NCBI RefSeq assembly: GCF_001949125.1
Contig: NZ_MSTI01000178.1
Location: forward strand, 1 to 60,614
Direction of reading: 5' to 3'
From: Deinococcus marmoris
GTDB taxonomy: Bacteria; Deinococcota; Deinococci; Deinococcales; Deinococcaceae
DNA length: 60,614 bases
Shown here piece by piece: positions 40,777-56,176 of this stretch (the first letter of the stretch is position 1; each line of letters opens with the position of its first letter). The position numbers were made by a program, and so were the translations under genes. A model generated the notes under the pieces. That model was not told the DNA's origin. It searched no databases and saw only the letters and a list, made by a program, of their open reading frames with translations.

Positions 40777-41484
40777 ATGACACCTCTCGTTCTGGTTCAC
40801 GGCTTCGGCACCTCGCGCCACATCTGGCGGCGGGTTTTAGAGGATGTGGAGGCGCTGGCCGTTGATCTGATCGGCTTTGGCGACGCGGCTGATCTGGGCC
40901 GGGCCGGGCAGACGGTGAGGGAGATGGCGGACGCTCTGGCCGGAACTCTGCGTGAGGCGGGGGATGGGCCGTACCGCGTGGCAGCGCATTCGATGGGCGG
41001 GAAAGTGGCCCTGTTGCTGGCCGCCCGGCATCCCGAACTCGTGTCCGAGCTGTTTTTAATTGCTCCTTCCCCACCCACGCCGGAGCCGATGGACCCGGAA
41101 GGCCGCGCCAAACTCCGCGCCGCCCACGGGGACCGAGCCGCCCTGAACGCCCAGTATCACGACATCACCGTTCAGCCCATCCCCGAACAGGATTTCGCGC
41201 AACTGGTGGAGGACGGTCTGCAAGCCAGTCACGATGCCTGGAATGCCTGGCCGGATGTGGGCAGCCGCGAGGACATTTCCGGTGAACTCAGCGGCCTGAA
41301 GCTCCCCATTACCGTCCTGTATTCGGAGGATGACCCCGCTATCTCGCCCGATACCATCCGTTCGGAAGTGCTGGCGCGTTTTTCCGACGCCACAGCAGTT
41401 CCCCTCCACGGCAGCGGCCACCTGATTCCCCTGGAAGACCCGCAGGCGGTTGTGGCACTGCTCGCGGCAAAGGAGAGAATATGA
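40777..41484 (+). CDS. alpha/beta-hydrolase
   Basis: The 235-residue protein begins MTPLVLVHGFGTSRHIW, with the oxyanion HGFG. The nucleophile elbow reads AHSMGGKVA (Ser about 73). The acid is in LYSEDDPAI and the catalytic His in GSGHLIPLEDP near the end. Start ATG 40777 lies right after the preceding stop; a longer frame begins inside that gene and is discounted. Substrate unknown. It overlaps the next gene by ATGA. Confidence 0.85.
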   Translation: MTPLVLVHGFGTSRHIWRRVLEDVEALAVDLIGFGDAADLGRAGQTVREMADALAGTLREAGDGPYRVAAHSMGGKVALLLAARHPELVSELFLIAPSPPTPEPMDPEGRAKLRAAHGDRAALNAQYHDITVQPIPEQDFAQLVEDGLQASHDAWNAWPDVGSREDISGELSGLKLPITVLYSEDDPAISPDTIRSEVLARFSDATAVPLHGSGHLIPLEDPQAVVALLAAKERI

Positions 41485-43025
41485 CCCTGAATTTTAAAGC
41501 CAGCGACGTGACCGACGGCGGAATGCACACCTTCGAGGTGGGCGATCAGAAAGTCCTCGTGACCCGCGACGGCGACGACCTCCACGCCTTTGATGCGCTC
41601 TGCCCACACGCCGGGGCCGATCTGGGTGAGGGCGTGCGCTGCGGCTCCCGTATCGTCTGCCCGTGGCACCATGCGACATTTCATGCAGGCGACGGGTCTC
41701 TGATAGAGCCGCCCGCGCTGGAAGGGTTGAAAGAGTACCGGGTGAAAAGCGACGGCGAGAGCCTGAGCGTTGATCTGGAAGACGAAATCAAGCCTCCAAC
41801 TCCCAAGCCCAGCCACGAAGACCACCACACCGTCATCATCGGCGGCGGCGCATCCGGCTTCATGGTGGCGCAGACGCTGCGGCACGGCGGCTATGCGGGC
41901 AAGATCACCATGCTGACCGCCGAAAACCGCGCTCCCTATGATCGCACCGCGCTGAGCAAGGCGTACCTGAGCGGCAAGAAGCCCGCCGACAAGCTGGCGC
42001 TGGGCGGGGCCGACTGGGCGAAGGAAAACAAAATTGATCTGCGCGAGGGCGTCAAGGTCACCAAACTGGACCGGGAAGCCCACGAGGTGCATCTGGACGG
42101 CGATTCACTCGGATTTGATGCGGTGATCGTTGCCACCGGGGCCACACCCAACACCCTGAAAGTCCCCGGCGCTGAGCTGGACGGCCAGTATCAACTCCGC
42201 TCCTTTCAGGACGCTCAGGCATTGAAAGACGCGGCGCAGGGCAAGAATATTGTCATCATCGGCTCCAGCTTTATCGGGCTGGAAGCGGCGTCCAGTCTGA
42301 TTGAAGGGGCCGCGTCGATCACGGTCATTGGGCAGGAAGCCGAGATCATGAGCCGCGCCCTGACGCCGAAGGTAGGCCGCGCCATCCGCAAATTGCACGA
42401 GGACAGGGGCGTGAAGTTCCATCTGAATGCCGAAGTGGAGGCCATTGAAGGTTCCGGGAAAGCTGAGGCTGTGCGCCTGAAGAGCGGCGAGCGTATCAAG
42501 GCTGATCTGGTGCTGCTGGGCATCGGTGTGAAGCCCAATTCCGACTTGCTCTCAGACCTCGCCAACAAGAAGGGAGCCGTCCCAGTGGATGCCCACTTGC
42601 TGGCCGCGCCGAACGTCTACGCTGTGGGCGACATTGCCCTGGCCCCTACCCTGCTGGGCGAGATGCGCGTGGAACACTGGCGTGTGGCCTTGCAGGAAGG
42701 CATGACCGCCGCTCAGAGCATTCTGGAATCCTTCGATCTGGAGCCGATGGACCGCCGCGTGCCGTTCTTCTGGACCCAGCAGTACGGCAAGAGCCTGCGC
42801 TACGTGGGCCACGCAGAGAGCCTGGACGATACCCACATCTGGGGCAACCCGGACGAGCTGAAGTTCATTGAATTTGCCTTCAAAGACGGTCAGGCGGTGG
42901 CTGCCAGCGGCATGGGGATGGACAATGACCTCGCCGCATTTGAAGAACTGCTGTTGCTGGGGCGTGTGCTGAGAGCGGAGGAAATCAGGAAAGGGGAATT
43001 CAGCCTGGTGGAGCGGCTGAAGTAG
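41481..43025 (+). CDS. Rieske-FAD pyridine-nucleotide-disulfide oxidoreductase (AIF-like)
   Basis: A fusion of an N-terminal Rieske [2Fe-2S] domain (CPHAGADLGEG and CPWHHATFH, about residues 35-70) with an FAD/NAD(P)H reductase. The FAD site is TVIIGGGASGFMVAQTL (about 117), the NAD site is IVIIGSSFIGLEAASSL (about 257) and the FAD-binding closing motif is VYAVGDIA (about 379). AIF-like proteins of this layout reduce ferredoxin- or quinone-type partners. It is the last gene of the coupled cluster. A hairpin follows it. Confidence 0.88.
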   Translation: MTLNFKASDVTDGGMHTFEVGDQKVLVTRDGDDLHAFDALCPHAGADLGEGVRCGSRIVCPWHHATFHAGDGSLIEPPALEGLKEYRVKSDGESLSVDLEDEIKPPTPKPSHEDHHTVIIGGGASGFMVAQTLRHGGYAGKITMLTAENRAPYDRTALSKAYLSGKKPADKLALGGADWAKENKIDLREGVKVTKLDREAHEVHLDGDSLGFDAVIVATGATPNTLKVPGAELDGQYQLRSFQDAQALKDAAQGKNIVIIGSSFIGLEAASSLIEGAASITVIGQEAEIMSRALTPKVGRAIRKLHEDRGVKFHLNAEVEAIEGSGKAEAVRLKSGERIKADLVLLGIGVKPNSDLLSDLANKKGAVPVDAHLLAAPNVYAVGDIALAPTLLGEMRVEHWRVALQEGMTAAQSILESFDLEPMDRRVPFFWTQQYGKSLRYVGHAESLDDTHIWGNPDELKFIEFAFKDGQAVAASGMGMDNDLAAFEELLLLGRVLRAEEIRKGEFSLVERLK

Positions 43026-43034
43026 GACCGGAAA

Positions 43035-43067
43035 CCACGACGCCACCTCCGAGGAAGTGGCGTGTGG
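43035..43067. terminator. strong hairpin between convergent genes, no T tract
   Basis: CCAC plus ACGCCAC (43035-43046) pairs with GTGGCGT plus GTGG (43057-43067) with a one-base bulge. There is no T run on either side, so intrinsic termination is uncertain. The remaining 200 nt up to the DIP1984-like gene show no ORF or RNA that I recognise. Confidence 0.45.
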
Positions 43068-43265
43068 TGGGGACGCGGCGCGCGTCGAAGCCGTGGAAAT
43101 GAAGGGTGAAATGTGCGGTGTCAGCGGTGAAACGTGCTGGGCGTGCCCAGTGAGAGGGTTGACGCCGCCCCAGCGTCCCGAACTCGCCGGAGCGAGTGGT
43201 GCAGCCTTATCCCCGCTGCGAGGTAGGTTTCCGCCCGCACGGACGCGCCCCGCCACACTGTGCGC

Positions 43266-43724
43266 CTACGCGGGCAGTTCGGTCAACCAGTTGAGCTGCT
43301 GAATTCCGGTTTCCAGCTCCCGCCGCGTTTTGGCTAGTGCGTCCACCTGCTTTTGCAGGTCGCGGGCGGGCATGACGGACTGGATGCGGACCTCGCTGTT
43401 GCTGTAGCGGGTCTGGCGTTCGGAGGCGGTGGCGGCGGCGCGGCGCAACACATGCAGGCGCAGGTCCAGCATGTCGCGGCGGGTCAGGGCGGCAGTCAGG
43501 CTCATTCCGTCCGGCAGCGTGGCGCTCAGGTTGGCGCGGTGGATGCGGGGGATCAGCAACTCAAGCGTCTCCGTGACTTCCATGAACTCCTTGAGCAGTT
43601 GTTGCGGGTCTTCGCTGGGTTTTTCCCGCTCCTGCACCAGCATGTTCCTGACGATGCGTTCTTCGAGCTGGGCGGCGCGTTTCTGCAAATCTGCACGGTC
43701 AATCAGGGCCTCGGCCAGTTTCAT
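43266..43724 (-). CDS. DIP1984-family protein
   Basis: A 152-residue, highly charged, all-helical protein beginning MKLAEALIDRADLQKRAAQLEERI, the family's conserved opening. PRIHRANLSATLPDGMSLTAALTRRD follows near residue 60, and a coiled-coil-like C-terminal half contains LRRAAATASERQTRYS. Related proteins are annotated DIP1984 or septicolysin. Function is not established. It is divergent from mutS2, with the start codons about 70-85 nt apart. Confidence 0.8.
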   Translation of the reverse strand: MKLAEALIDRADLQKRAAQLEERIVRNMLVQEREKPSEDPQQLLKEFMEVTETLELLIPRIHRANLSATLPDGMSLTAALTRRDMLDLRLHVLRRAAATASERQTRYSNSEVRIQSVMPARDLQKQVDALAKTRRELETGIQQLNWLTELPA

Positions 43725-43794
43725 GACGGCATGCTAAAGCGCCCGCCGCCCCGCTAAGCCACAAGGCGCACGATTTCCTGCCCCCGGCGTTGTT

Positions 43795-46110
<2,316 letters not shown>

Positions 46111-46285
46111 GCGGGAGAGGCTGGTTTTTCCGCTCGCCATCTGTGTAGAACGGGTCCAGCCTTCTGCGGAGGAACGCCGCGAAAAGGGCGGGGAAGCGGA
46201 GGTCACCGGGCACGTCGAAAACCCATACCTCCTGCCCCTCTCCGGCGTGCTACCTTCTGCGCCGTGATGGCCCTGTGACCCTTTT

Positions 46286-47428
46286 ATGACCGCGCACAGT
46301 CCCCCTGTTCCGCCGCCGCTGACCATGACCCTGCTGGCGGCAGGTACGGCGGCGTTTTTCACACTGGGCGTTCTTCAGGCCATGTATGGACCGGCCTTTA
46401 CGCTGTTTCAGGACCGCTTCGGCATCTCGACGGCGGGCGTGGGGATCATCGCCAGCGCGCATTTCGTGGGATCGGCACTGGCCCCGCCGCTGGTGGGCAT
46501 CCTGCTGATCCGCTTCAGCCTGCGCCGGGTGGTGGTGGCTGCGCTGCTGACATTGGCGCTGGGCGTCACGCTGGTGGCGCTGGCCCCCACCTGGCCGCTG
46601 GCGATTGCCGGGGCGCTGCTGGGCGGCTTTGGCCTGGGTGGCGTCAGCGGGGGTCTGAACGCGGCCTACGCCAGCATCGGCACGCGGGCGGTCAATCTGG
46701 TCAACGCGGTCTTTGGGCTGGGCAGCATCCTGTCGCCGCTGCTGGTGGCCGGGGCCGGGGGCAACCTCTCTCTCCCGTTCCTGATCGTGGCCGCGCTGTG
46801 CGGTCTGACCCTGCTGAGCGCGCGGGTCTGGGGTTTTCCGGCCATGCGAGAGCAGCCCCTGCCCGATGCGCCGGGCCGGGCCGGGGTGCAGGTGGCCTTT
46901 TTTCTGGTGCTGCTGGCGTGTTATGTAGGGTTAGAGGTGGGTTTCGGGGCGTGGGCAGGCCGTCACCTGCAAAGCCTGGGTTACGCGTCGTTCGCCGTGA
47001 TCGTGGCCGGATACTGGGGCGGCATGACCGTGGCCCGCATCCTGACCGGCATCTTCGGTGCGCGGGTGCGCCCGGAGCGGCTGGTGCTGGCCTGCGCCGG
47101 CCTGACTGTGCTGTGTGGGCTGGCGGCCACGCAGGCCGCTCTTGCCCCCGCCGCGTACATCCTGGCCGGGCTGGCGCTGGGGCCGGTGTTCGGCACCACG
47201 CTGGTGTGGACCACCCGCAGCCTGCCCGCCCGCCTGGTGCCGTTTCTGCTGACCTCCGGCAGTGTGGGCGGCATCGTGGCCCCCTTCCTGCTGGGCGTGC
47301 TGGCGGCGCGTTCTGGCCCTGACGTGATCCCACTGGCCCTCACGGCGCTGGCCGCCACGTTCGTGGTAGTGGTCTGGGGAACCCTGCGTGTCACGCGTCC
47401 GGCAGCGGCTCCGGCCTCCGCCGCATGA
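46286..47428 (+). CDS. MFS transporter
   Basis: A 380-residue integral membrane protein with about 12 predicted helices and a short cytoplasmic loop. [18 protein letters not shown] (about 70) resembles the loop 2-3 region of the major facilitator superfamily, and the G-rich helix [24 protein letters not shown] is typical of the fucose/sugar-permease-like group. The ATG at 46286 has no ribosome site, and the in-frame stop just upstream rules out an extension. Substrate unknown. Confidence 0.8.
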   Translation: MTAHSPPVPPPLTMTLLAAGTAAFFTLGVLQAMYGPAFTLFQDRFGISTAGVGIIASAHFVGSALAPPLVGILLIRFSLRRVVVAALLTLALGVTLVALAPTWPLAIAGALLGGFGLGGVSGGLNAAYASIGTRAVNLVNAVFGLGSILSPLLVAGAGGNLSLPFLIVAALCGLTLLSARVWGFPAMREQPLPDAPGRAGVQVAFFLVLLACYVGLEVGFGAWAGRHLQSLGYASFAVIVAGYWGGMTVARILTGIFGARVRPERLVLACAGLTVLCGLAATQAALAPAAYILAGLALGPVFGTTLVWTTRSLPARLVPFLLTSGSVGGIVAPFLLGVLAARSGPDVIPLALTALAATFVVVVWGTLRVTRPAAAPASAA

Positions 47429-47572
47429 CGTGTGGGGTTCTCTGAACATCCATGTCGATTGCCAGGGGCGGGGCCATATGGCACAATGCGCGCTACTTCT
47501 CACACATGCGCCCATCCCCGATCTGCACCCAGTCCCGCCGGTCAAGGCCAGCGGCGTAACGGAGGCTCCACA

Positions 47573-47593
47573 ATGACACAGGTATCCAAATGA
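47573..47593 (+). CDS. six-codon upstream ORF overlapping greA
   Basis: CGGAGG is spaced 7 nt before ATG 47573. Translation gives MTQVSK and stops at TGA overlapping the greA ATG (ATGA). Its DNA is a 14/18 match to the greA start (which encodes MTQATK) offset by 17 nt, so it looks like a tandem duplication out of frame by one base. It probably drives reinitiation at greA. Confidence 0.55.
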
Positions 47594-48078
47594 CTCAGGC
47601 AACCAAGACCGTCAGATTGACCCGCGAAGGCTATGAACGGCTGCAACGCGCCCTGGATCAGGAGCAGGCGCGCCTTGCCGAGGCCACCCGCATCCTGCAA
47701 GAGCAGATGGAAACCAGCGCCGACAGTGAGGACACTGGCCTGGAAGACGCCAAGCGCGAGAAGATGAACATCGAGGCGCGTATCGACGAGCTGGAAGACA
47801 CGCTGAGTCAGGCCACCGTCATCGAGGACCATGAGAACGCCGGGCGCGTGGAACTGGGTGCCATCGTGGTTCTGAACAACGAGACCAGCAAGAAGGAAAC
47901 CAAGGTGCTGGTGGTCAGCGCTCCCGAGGCCGCCGTGACTGGGGGAAGCCTGCCCCGCGTCAGCGAGGACAGCCCGGTGGGCAAGGAATTGATGGGCCGC
48001 AAGAAGGGCGAGTCTTTCGTGGTCAATCTGGACAACGGCAAGCAGATGAAATACAAGGTCAAGAGCATCGAGTACTAA
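47590..48078 (+). CDS. greA: transcription elongation factor GreA
   Basis: Rescues backtracked RNA polymerase by stimulating transcript cleavage. The 162-residue product has the N-terminal coiled coil (about 8-80), whose tip holds the acidic [13 protein letters not shown] (catalytic acids about 41-47), and a C-terminal FKBP-like domain with [22 protein letters not shown] and YKVKSIEY. A Gre-type tip with two acids argues for a true cleavage factor rather than the Gfh inhibitor. Its own ATG lacks direct Shine-Dalgarno spacing; see the upstream ORF. Confidence 0.93.
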   Translation: MTQATKTVRLTREGYERLQRALDQEQARLAEATRILQEQMETSADSEDTGLEDAKREKMNIEARIDELEDTLSQATVIEDHENAGRVELGAIVVLNNETSKKETKVLVVSAPEAAVTGGSLPRVSEDSPVGKELMGRKKGESFVVNLDNGKQMKYKVKSIEY

Positions 48079-48157
48079 AGTTAAGAGCTGAAAACGGAGG
48101 GCAGAGGGCGCGCAATCAAGCCCTCTGCCCTCTGCCACTGGTCCTCAGCTCTCTGCC
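48079..48157. repeat. heptamer-word hairpin between convergent genes (class GGCAGAG)
   Basis: Left arm heptamers AGTTAAG, AGCTGAA, AACGGAG, GGCAGAG, GGC face right-arm GCCCTCT, GCCCTCT, GCCACTG, GTCCTCA, GCTCTCT, GCC. The inner 14 bp pair perfectly. The right arm includes the last codons of the metallo-hydrolase. It probably acts as a bidirectional transcript end here. Confidence 0.8.
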
Positions 48158-48891
48158 ATTCCCGCCGCCACCCGCCCGAGCTGCCCCTTGGCGTCCTCAT
48201 GCACCACGCCGCCGTGGTAGGTCACGACGGTCTGCACGTCCAGTGCGGCCATGCGGCCCACCGACTGGCCTGCCGCAGCCATGTCCGGCGTCACCTGCGC
48301 TCTGGGCGGGTGAAGCTGTCCGCCGTCTGACACCAGCGCGTCCCCGGTGATCAGCGTTTTCGTGCGTTCCAGATACAGGCTCAGGTGGCCGGGGGTGTGG
48401 CCCGGCGTCAGGATCACGCGCACACCTCCAGCCAGCGGCAGCACCTCGCCGTCCTGCAAGGCGCGGTCAACCTTAACCGCCACGCGCGGCAGGCTCAGTC
48501 TGGCGCGCATCTGAGGCGGCGTTTCGGGATCGGCCAGCATTTTCGCGACTGACTCCTGCGGCGGCATCTTCTGTGGCCATTCCTCGCCCTGAATAAAGGG
48601 GGTCTCGCGCGCCGAGGCCCAGACCTGCGCGCCGCTGGCCTTGACGACGGCCTCCAGGCTGCCGATGTGGTCCAGATCGTGGTGGGTGATGATGATCTGT
48701 TTGATGTCCTTGATGGACGCGCCGACTTCGGCCAGCGCCGTCTCAATCGCGCCCTCCATGCCGGGCATTCCGGTGTCCACCAGGGTATGCCCGGCCTGCG
48801 AATCCAGAATGACGGCGGCGTTCAGGATGTTGGGGCCAGTGCCGAAGTCGGCGGTCAGTTCCAGAATCAGCAGGTCATCGTTTAACTTCAT
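48145..48891 (-). CDS. MBL-fold metallo-hydrolase
   Basis: A 248-residue protein from ATG 48891; an in-frame ATG at 48954 adds 21 unlikely residues. Metal motifs are [11 protein letters not shown] (about 68-78, HHxxDH variant), [14 protein letters not shown] (about 165), GDALVSDGG and a late [11 protein letters not shown]. The closest general role is a glyoxalase II/lactonase-like hydrolase; the substrate cannot be told. Its C-terminus is encoded inside the word-repeat arm. Confidence 0.85.
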   Translation of the reverse strand: MKLNDDLLILELTADFGTGPNILNAAVILDSQAGHTLVDTGMPGMEGAIETALAEVGASIKDIKQIIITHHDLDHIGSLEAVVKASGAQVWASARETPFIQGEEWPQKMPPQESVAKMLADPETPPQMRARLSLPRVAVKVDRALQDGEVLPLAGGVRVILTPGHTPGHLSLYLERTKTLITGDALVSDGGQLHPPRAQVTPDMAAAGQSVGRMAALDVQTVVTYHGGVVHEDAKGQLGRVAAGMAES

Positions 48892-48980
48892 GGGCGGAGT
48901 ATTGGCCCGCGTCCGGGCCTGGAGATGAATGCGAGGCCACAAACTCTGTTCCATCCAGAGCGGCGTTTATACTCGCCCGT

Positions 48981-50525
<1,545 letters not shown>

Positions 50526-50789
50526 ATCCCGTTTACTGGGGCCAGTTTGGGTGCGTACCTGGGCTGGCTTTTCTCATGAACCGAACTTTTTTCTTCCTGT
50601 CCGGTGCCCGGAACTGGCTTTGCCACAATGAAAAAGAGGCCCGGTCAATTGACAAACCCTTCATGTCTGGCGCAGCATGACGGGCGTACCTGTTTTGCAG
50701 ACAATCCCACCATTCGTTCACGAGGCCCCCGCACCAGACCTGCGCCGCCGCCTCCTTTTTTCTTGGCCCCACCTTCCCTGGAGGAAGAC

Positions 50790-52040
<1,251 letters not shown>

Positions 52041-52045
52041 AAGTA

Positions 52046-52181
52046 AAGGTTGTGGAGTGTGGGTTGTAGGGTGTAGGAACAGCCCACAACCCCGCCAGAA
52101 GGGATGAAACGCGGATCAAGTTCCATCACGATCCAGAGTTTCATCCCTTCTTCTTTTCCCACAACCCACACCCCACAACCC
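52046..52181. repeat. heptamer-word hairpin enclosing a 14-bp perfect stem
   Basis: Outer arms are GGTTGTG, GAGTGTG, GGTTGTA, GGGTGTA (52046-52073) and CCCACAA, CCCACAC, CCCACAA (52158-52181). Inside, AGAAGGGATGAAAC (52097-52110) pairs perfectly with 52138-52151, with GGATC/GATCC at its tip. The structure fills the gap between the binding protein and the first permease and ends 7 nt before GGAGG. Confidence 0.85.
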
Positions 52182-52200
52182 AAAAAGGAGGCCCTTCCCT

Positions 52201-53325
52201 GTGAAATCCCTGAGCAAAGACCGCCTGTGGGCCATCGCCGTATTGACCCCCAGCATCATCCTGATCGGCATTTTCGTGTACTACTTCATCGGGCGCACGA
52301 TCTATGTCAGCCTGACCGACTGGGGCAACGATCCGGCGCAGGCGCTGGCCCTGAACCCGATCATCCGCTGGGTGGGTCTGCAAAATTACTCCGAGCTGTT
52401 CAGCGGCTTCCTGCAAGGCCGCTTCCGGCAGGAACTGGTCAACACGCTGTTCTTCACCGTCTTCTTTATCGTGGGCTGCCTGGGCGTGGGCCTGGGGCTG
52501 GCGCTGATTCTGGACCGCAACCCCAAGGGTGAGGGCCTGTGGCGCACCATCTTCCTGTTTCCCATGAGCCTGTCGTTCATCGTGACCGGCACCATCTGGC
52601 GCTGGATGCTGCAACCGCAGGGCGGGGTGAATCAGGCCCCCACGCTGTTCGGGGGCCAGCCGTCTACCTTCGCGTGGCTGAGCAGCAACGACTCGGTGCT
52701 GAAATTTGACTGGAATAATCTGCCCCTGATCACCGCTGCCGTGGTGGGTGCGGTGCTGATCGTGGTGGCCGTGCGTGCCGCCCGCGAGGGCCAGCGCACC
52801 CGCACGCTGGTGGCCGCTGCCTGCGCCGCACTGCTGATCCTGTGGGCGGTGTTCATCGGCCCGCGCGTCAAGCTGCTGGCCGCGCCGGAGTTACACGGTT
52901 TCAATTTCGCCATGATCGGCATCATCATCGCCGCCGTGTGGCAGATGAGCGGCTACACGATGGCGCTGTATCTGGCCGGACTGCGCGGCATCCCCGAGGA
53001 ACTGCGCGAGGCTGCCAAGGTGGACGGCGCACGGGACGCCCAGATGTACCGCTTCGTCATCTTCCCGCTGCTGTCGCCCATTACCCTCAGCGCCATGATC
53101 ATCCTGGGCCACATCAGCCTGAAAATCTTCGATCTGGTGTACGCGATGGCCGGGCCAGACAACATCGCCGCCAGCGTTCCGGCACTGAACATGTACCTGA
53201 CCAGCTTCAGGCAAAACCAGTTCGCGCTGGGCGCGGCGATTGGCACCATCCTGCTGATTCTGGTGGCCTTCGTGATCGTGCCGTATCTGGCCAATCAGTT
53301 CAAGACAGAGGAGGGACACTCGTGA
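52201..53325 (+). CDS. sugar ABC transporter permease 1
   Basis: Inner-membrane channel subunit. GTG 52201 is set by AAAAAGGAGG upstream. At 374 residues it is longer than typical MalF-like permeases because of a central insertion (about 150-230) with two extra hydrophobic helices. The ATPase-coupling EAA loop reads [28 protein letters not shown] (about residues 265-292). It pairs with the next permease; no ATPase gene is adjacent, so a shared MsmK-type ATPase is likely. Confidence 0.9.
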   Translation: MKSLSKDRLWAIAVLTPSIILIGIFVYYFIGRTIYVSLTDWGNDPAQALALNPIIRWVGLQNYSELFSGFLQGRFRQELVNTLFFTVFFIVGCLGVGLGLALILDRNPKGEGLWRTIFLFPMSLSFIVTGTIWRWMLQPQGGVNQAPTLFGGQPSTFAWLSSNDSVLKFDWNNLPLITAAVVGAVLIVVAVRAAREGQRTRTLVAAACAALLILWAVFIGPRVKLLAAPELHGFNFAMIGIIIAAVWQMSGYTMALYLAGLRGIPEELREAAKVDGARDAQMYRFVIFPLLSPITLSAMIILGHISLKIFDLVYAMAGPDNIAASVPALNMYLTSFRQNQFALGAAIGTILLILVAFVIVPYLANQFKTEEGHS

Positions 53326-53383
53326 GGACTGCTGATCGACGCCTGACTCTCGCCCCTTGTCCCTTCCTGCTTCGGAGGCAGCC

Positions 53384-54247
53384 ATGACCGCCGTTCCACA
53401 GCCCACCGCCTCCGTAGATTCCACACGCCGGGCAGGTTTTGCAGGCCGCGCCCTGACCTATTTCCTGCTCGTCGTCGCCGCCTTCTTTTTCCTCATTCCC
53501 ATCTATCTGGTGTTCGCCACCGCCCTTAAAACGCCGGACTCTATCGTGCTGGCCACCGCGTGGCACTGGCCTGCGCAGCTCAACTGGGCCAGCTTCGGCG
53601 AGGCGTGGGACAAGGTGGGCGGCAACATGCTCAACAGCCTGTTCCTGGCCGTGACCGCCACCATCCTCAGTGCCCTGCTGGGCAGCCTGAACGGCTACGC
53701 GCTGAGCAAATGGCGGTTTCGGGGCGCGAATACCCTGTTCGCGCTGATGCTGTTCGGCATGTTCATTCCGTATCAGGCGATCCTGATCCCGCTGTTCCAG
53801 TTCATCAAGGCGCTGGGCCTGTACGGCAGCATCTGGGGCCTGATTCTGGCGCATGTGGTGTACGGCATTCCGATCACCACCCTGATCTTCCGCAACTTCT
53901 ACGCCGATGTGCCGGACGCGCTGGTGGAGGCGGCCACGATTGACGGCGCAGGCTTCTGGGAAATCTACGCCCGCGTCATTTTCCCGATCAGCATTCCCGG
54001 CTTCGTGGTGGTGATCATCTGGCAGTTCACGCAGGTCTGGAACGAGTTCCTGTTCGCGGCCACCCTCACCAACACGGGGAGCCAGCCTGTAACCTACGCG
54101 CTGTCTCAATTGGCAGGCGGACAGGCGGTGTCGTGGAACCTGCCGATGGCCGGGGCGATTCTGGCGGCGCTGCCCACCCTGCTCGTGTACATCGTGCTGG
54201 GGCGCTATTTCGTGCGCGGGCTGCTGGCGGGAAGCGTGAAGGGGTAG
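53384..54247 (+). CDS. sugar ABC transporter permease 2
   Basis: MalG-like permease, 287 residues, six helices. ATG 53384 is chosen over a TTG nine codons earlier because CGGAGG precedes it. The EAA loop is [29 protein letters not shown] (about 190-218). N-terminal [12 protein letters not shown] and [13 protein letters not shown] [12 protein letters not shown] segments are typical of the family. It ends the operon, and a long repeat follows directly. Confidence 0.92.
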   Translation: MTAVPQPTASVDSTRRAGFAGRALTYFLLVVAAFFFLIPIYLVFATALKTPDSIVLATAWHWPAQLNWASFGEAWDKVGGNMLNSLFLAVTATILSALLGSLNGYALSKWRFRGANTLFALMLFGMFIPYQAILIPLFQFIKALGLYGSIWGLILAHVVYGIPITTLIFRNFYADVPDALVEAATIDGAGFWEIYARVIFPISIPGFVVVIIWQFTQVWNEFLFAATLTNTGSQPVTYALSQLAGGQAVSWNLPMAGAILAALPTLLVYIVLGRYFVRGLLAGSVKG

Positions 54248-54253
54248 GGGAGA

Positions 54254-54400
54254 ACCCCTCTCCTACGGAGCTGTGCCAGCCAGTCTGCTTCGCCGCCAGC
54301 TCCCCTCAAAAGGGAGCCAAGAAGAGAAAAGGACTGTCCAGCGCAGCAATCTCCTTGCCTCCCTTCTAAGGGGAGGTGCCCCGGAGGGGCGGAGGGGTTA
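54254..54400. repeat. long GC-rich palindromic repeat, copy 4
   Basis: Near-identical in layout to 18140-18285: CCCCTCTCCTACGGAGCTG, CAGCTCCCCTCAAAAGGGAG, a spacer with CTCCTTGCC, CTCCCTTCTAAGGGGAG and GGAGGGGTTA. The two copies differ mainly in the spacer. It lies just past the second permease and may end that operon. Confidence 0.85.
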
Positions 54401-54463
54401 AGCCGTAGGAGCCACCCCCAAAGCTAGAACTCTCCCATCTTCCCCCGCGCCCTGCTTCCGCGC

Positions 54464-54469
54464 TATGCT
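54464..54469 (+). promoter_or_regulatory. -10 box of the trp leader
   Basis: TATGCT ends 6 nt before the leader-peptide ATG at 54476, so the leader mRNA is probably leaderless. No clear -35 is visible. The same hexamer occurs before mutS2. Confidence 0.5.
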
Positions 54470-54475
54470 TTGCCC

Positions 54476-54523
54476 ATGACCGTTAACCGCGTGTGGTGGT
54501 GGCCCAGTTTCGCCTGGGTCTAA
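54476..54523 (+). CDS. trpL: trp operon leader peptide
   Basis: A 15-residue ORF, MTVNRVWWWPSFAWV, with three consecutive Trp codons and a fourth near the end. It stops at TAA 54521. The Trp codons lie just before and within attenuator segment 1, where a stalled ribosome would free segment 2. It is too short to be other than regulatory. Confidence 0.92.
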   Translation: MTVNRVWWWPSFAWV

Positions 54524-54593
54524 CGCGCTGCTGTTTTCTTTTTGCCGTGTCCGACGCGCCCAGGTGGTTTTTAGACCGCCGGGCGCTTTTTTT
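54501..54593 (+). promoter_or_regulatory. trp attenuator (alternative hairpins and terminator)
   Basis: Segment 1:2 is GGCCCAG (54501-54507) with CTGGGTC (54514-54520). The antiterminator 2:3 is CCTGGG (54513-54518) plus CGCG (54524-54527) with CGCG (54555-54558) plus CCCAGG (54559-54564). The terminator 3:4 is GCGCCC (54556-54561) and GGTGG with CCGCC and GGGCGC (54581-54586), then T7 (54587-54593). The arms compete exactly as in the classical ribosome-stalling mechanism. Confidence 0.9.
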
Positions 54594-54621
54594 GGCCTTC
54601 CATCTCAATGACAGGAGTTCC

Positions 54622-56073
<1,452 letters not shown>

Positions 56074-56176
56074 AGCGTCGCCAGTATCAGATTGAAGGTG
56101 GGTTTGCCTCAGAGAACCCCTCGCCTCACCCGAGCGTCAAAAATCCTCCTCTAACTGACATCTCTGGAGATCAGCA

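Noticed and set aside
43068..43265. GC-rich gap considered for a structured RNA (SRP RNA, RNase P, cobalamin riboswitch)
   Set aside because: I checked both strands for the conserved cores of these RNAs and found none; only the hairpin at its left edge is clear.
50649..50680. TTGACA at 50649 as the promoter of the sugar transporter
   Set aside because: The correctly spaced position reads GCAGCA, which is not a credible -10.
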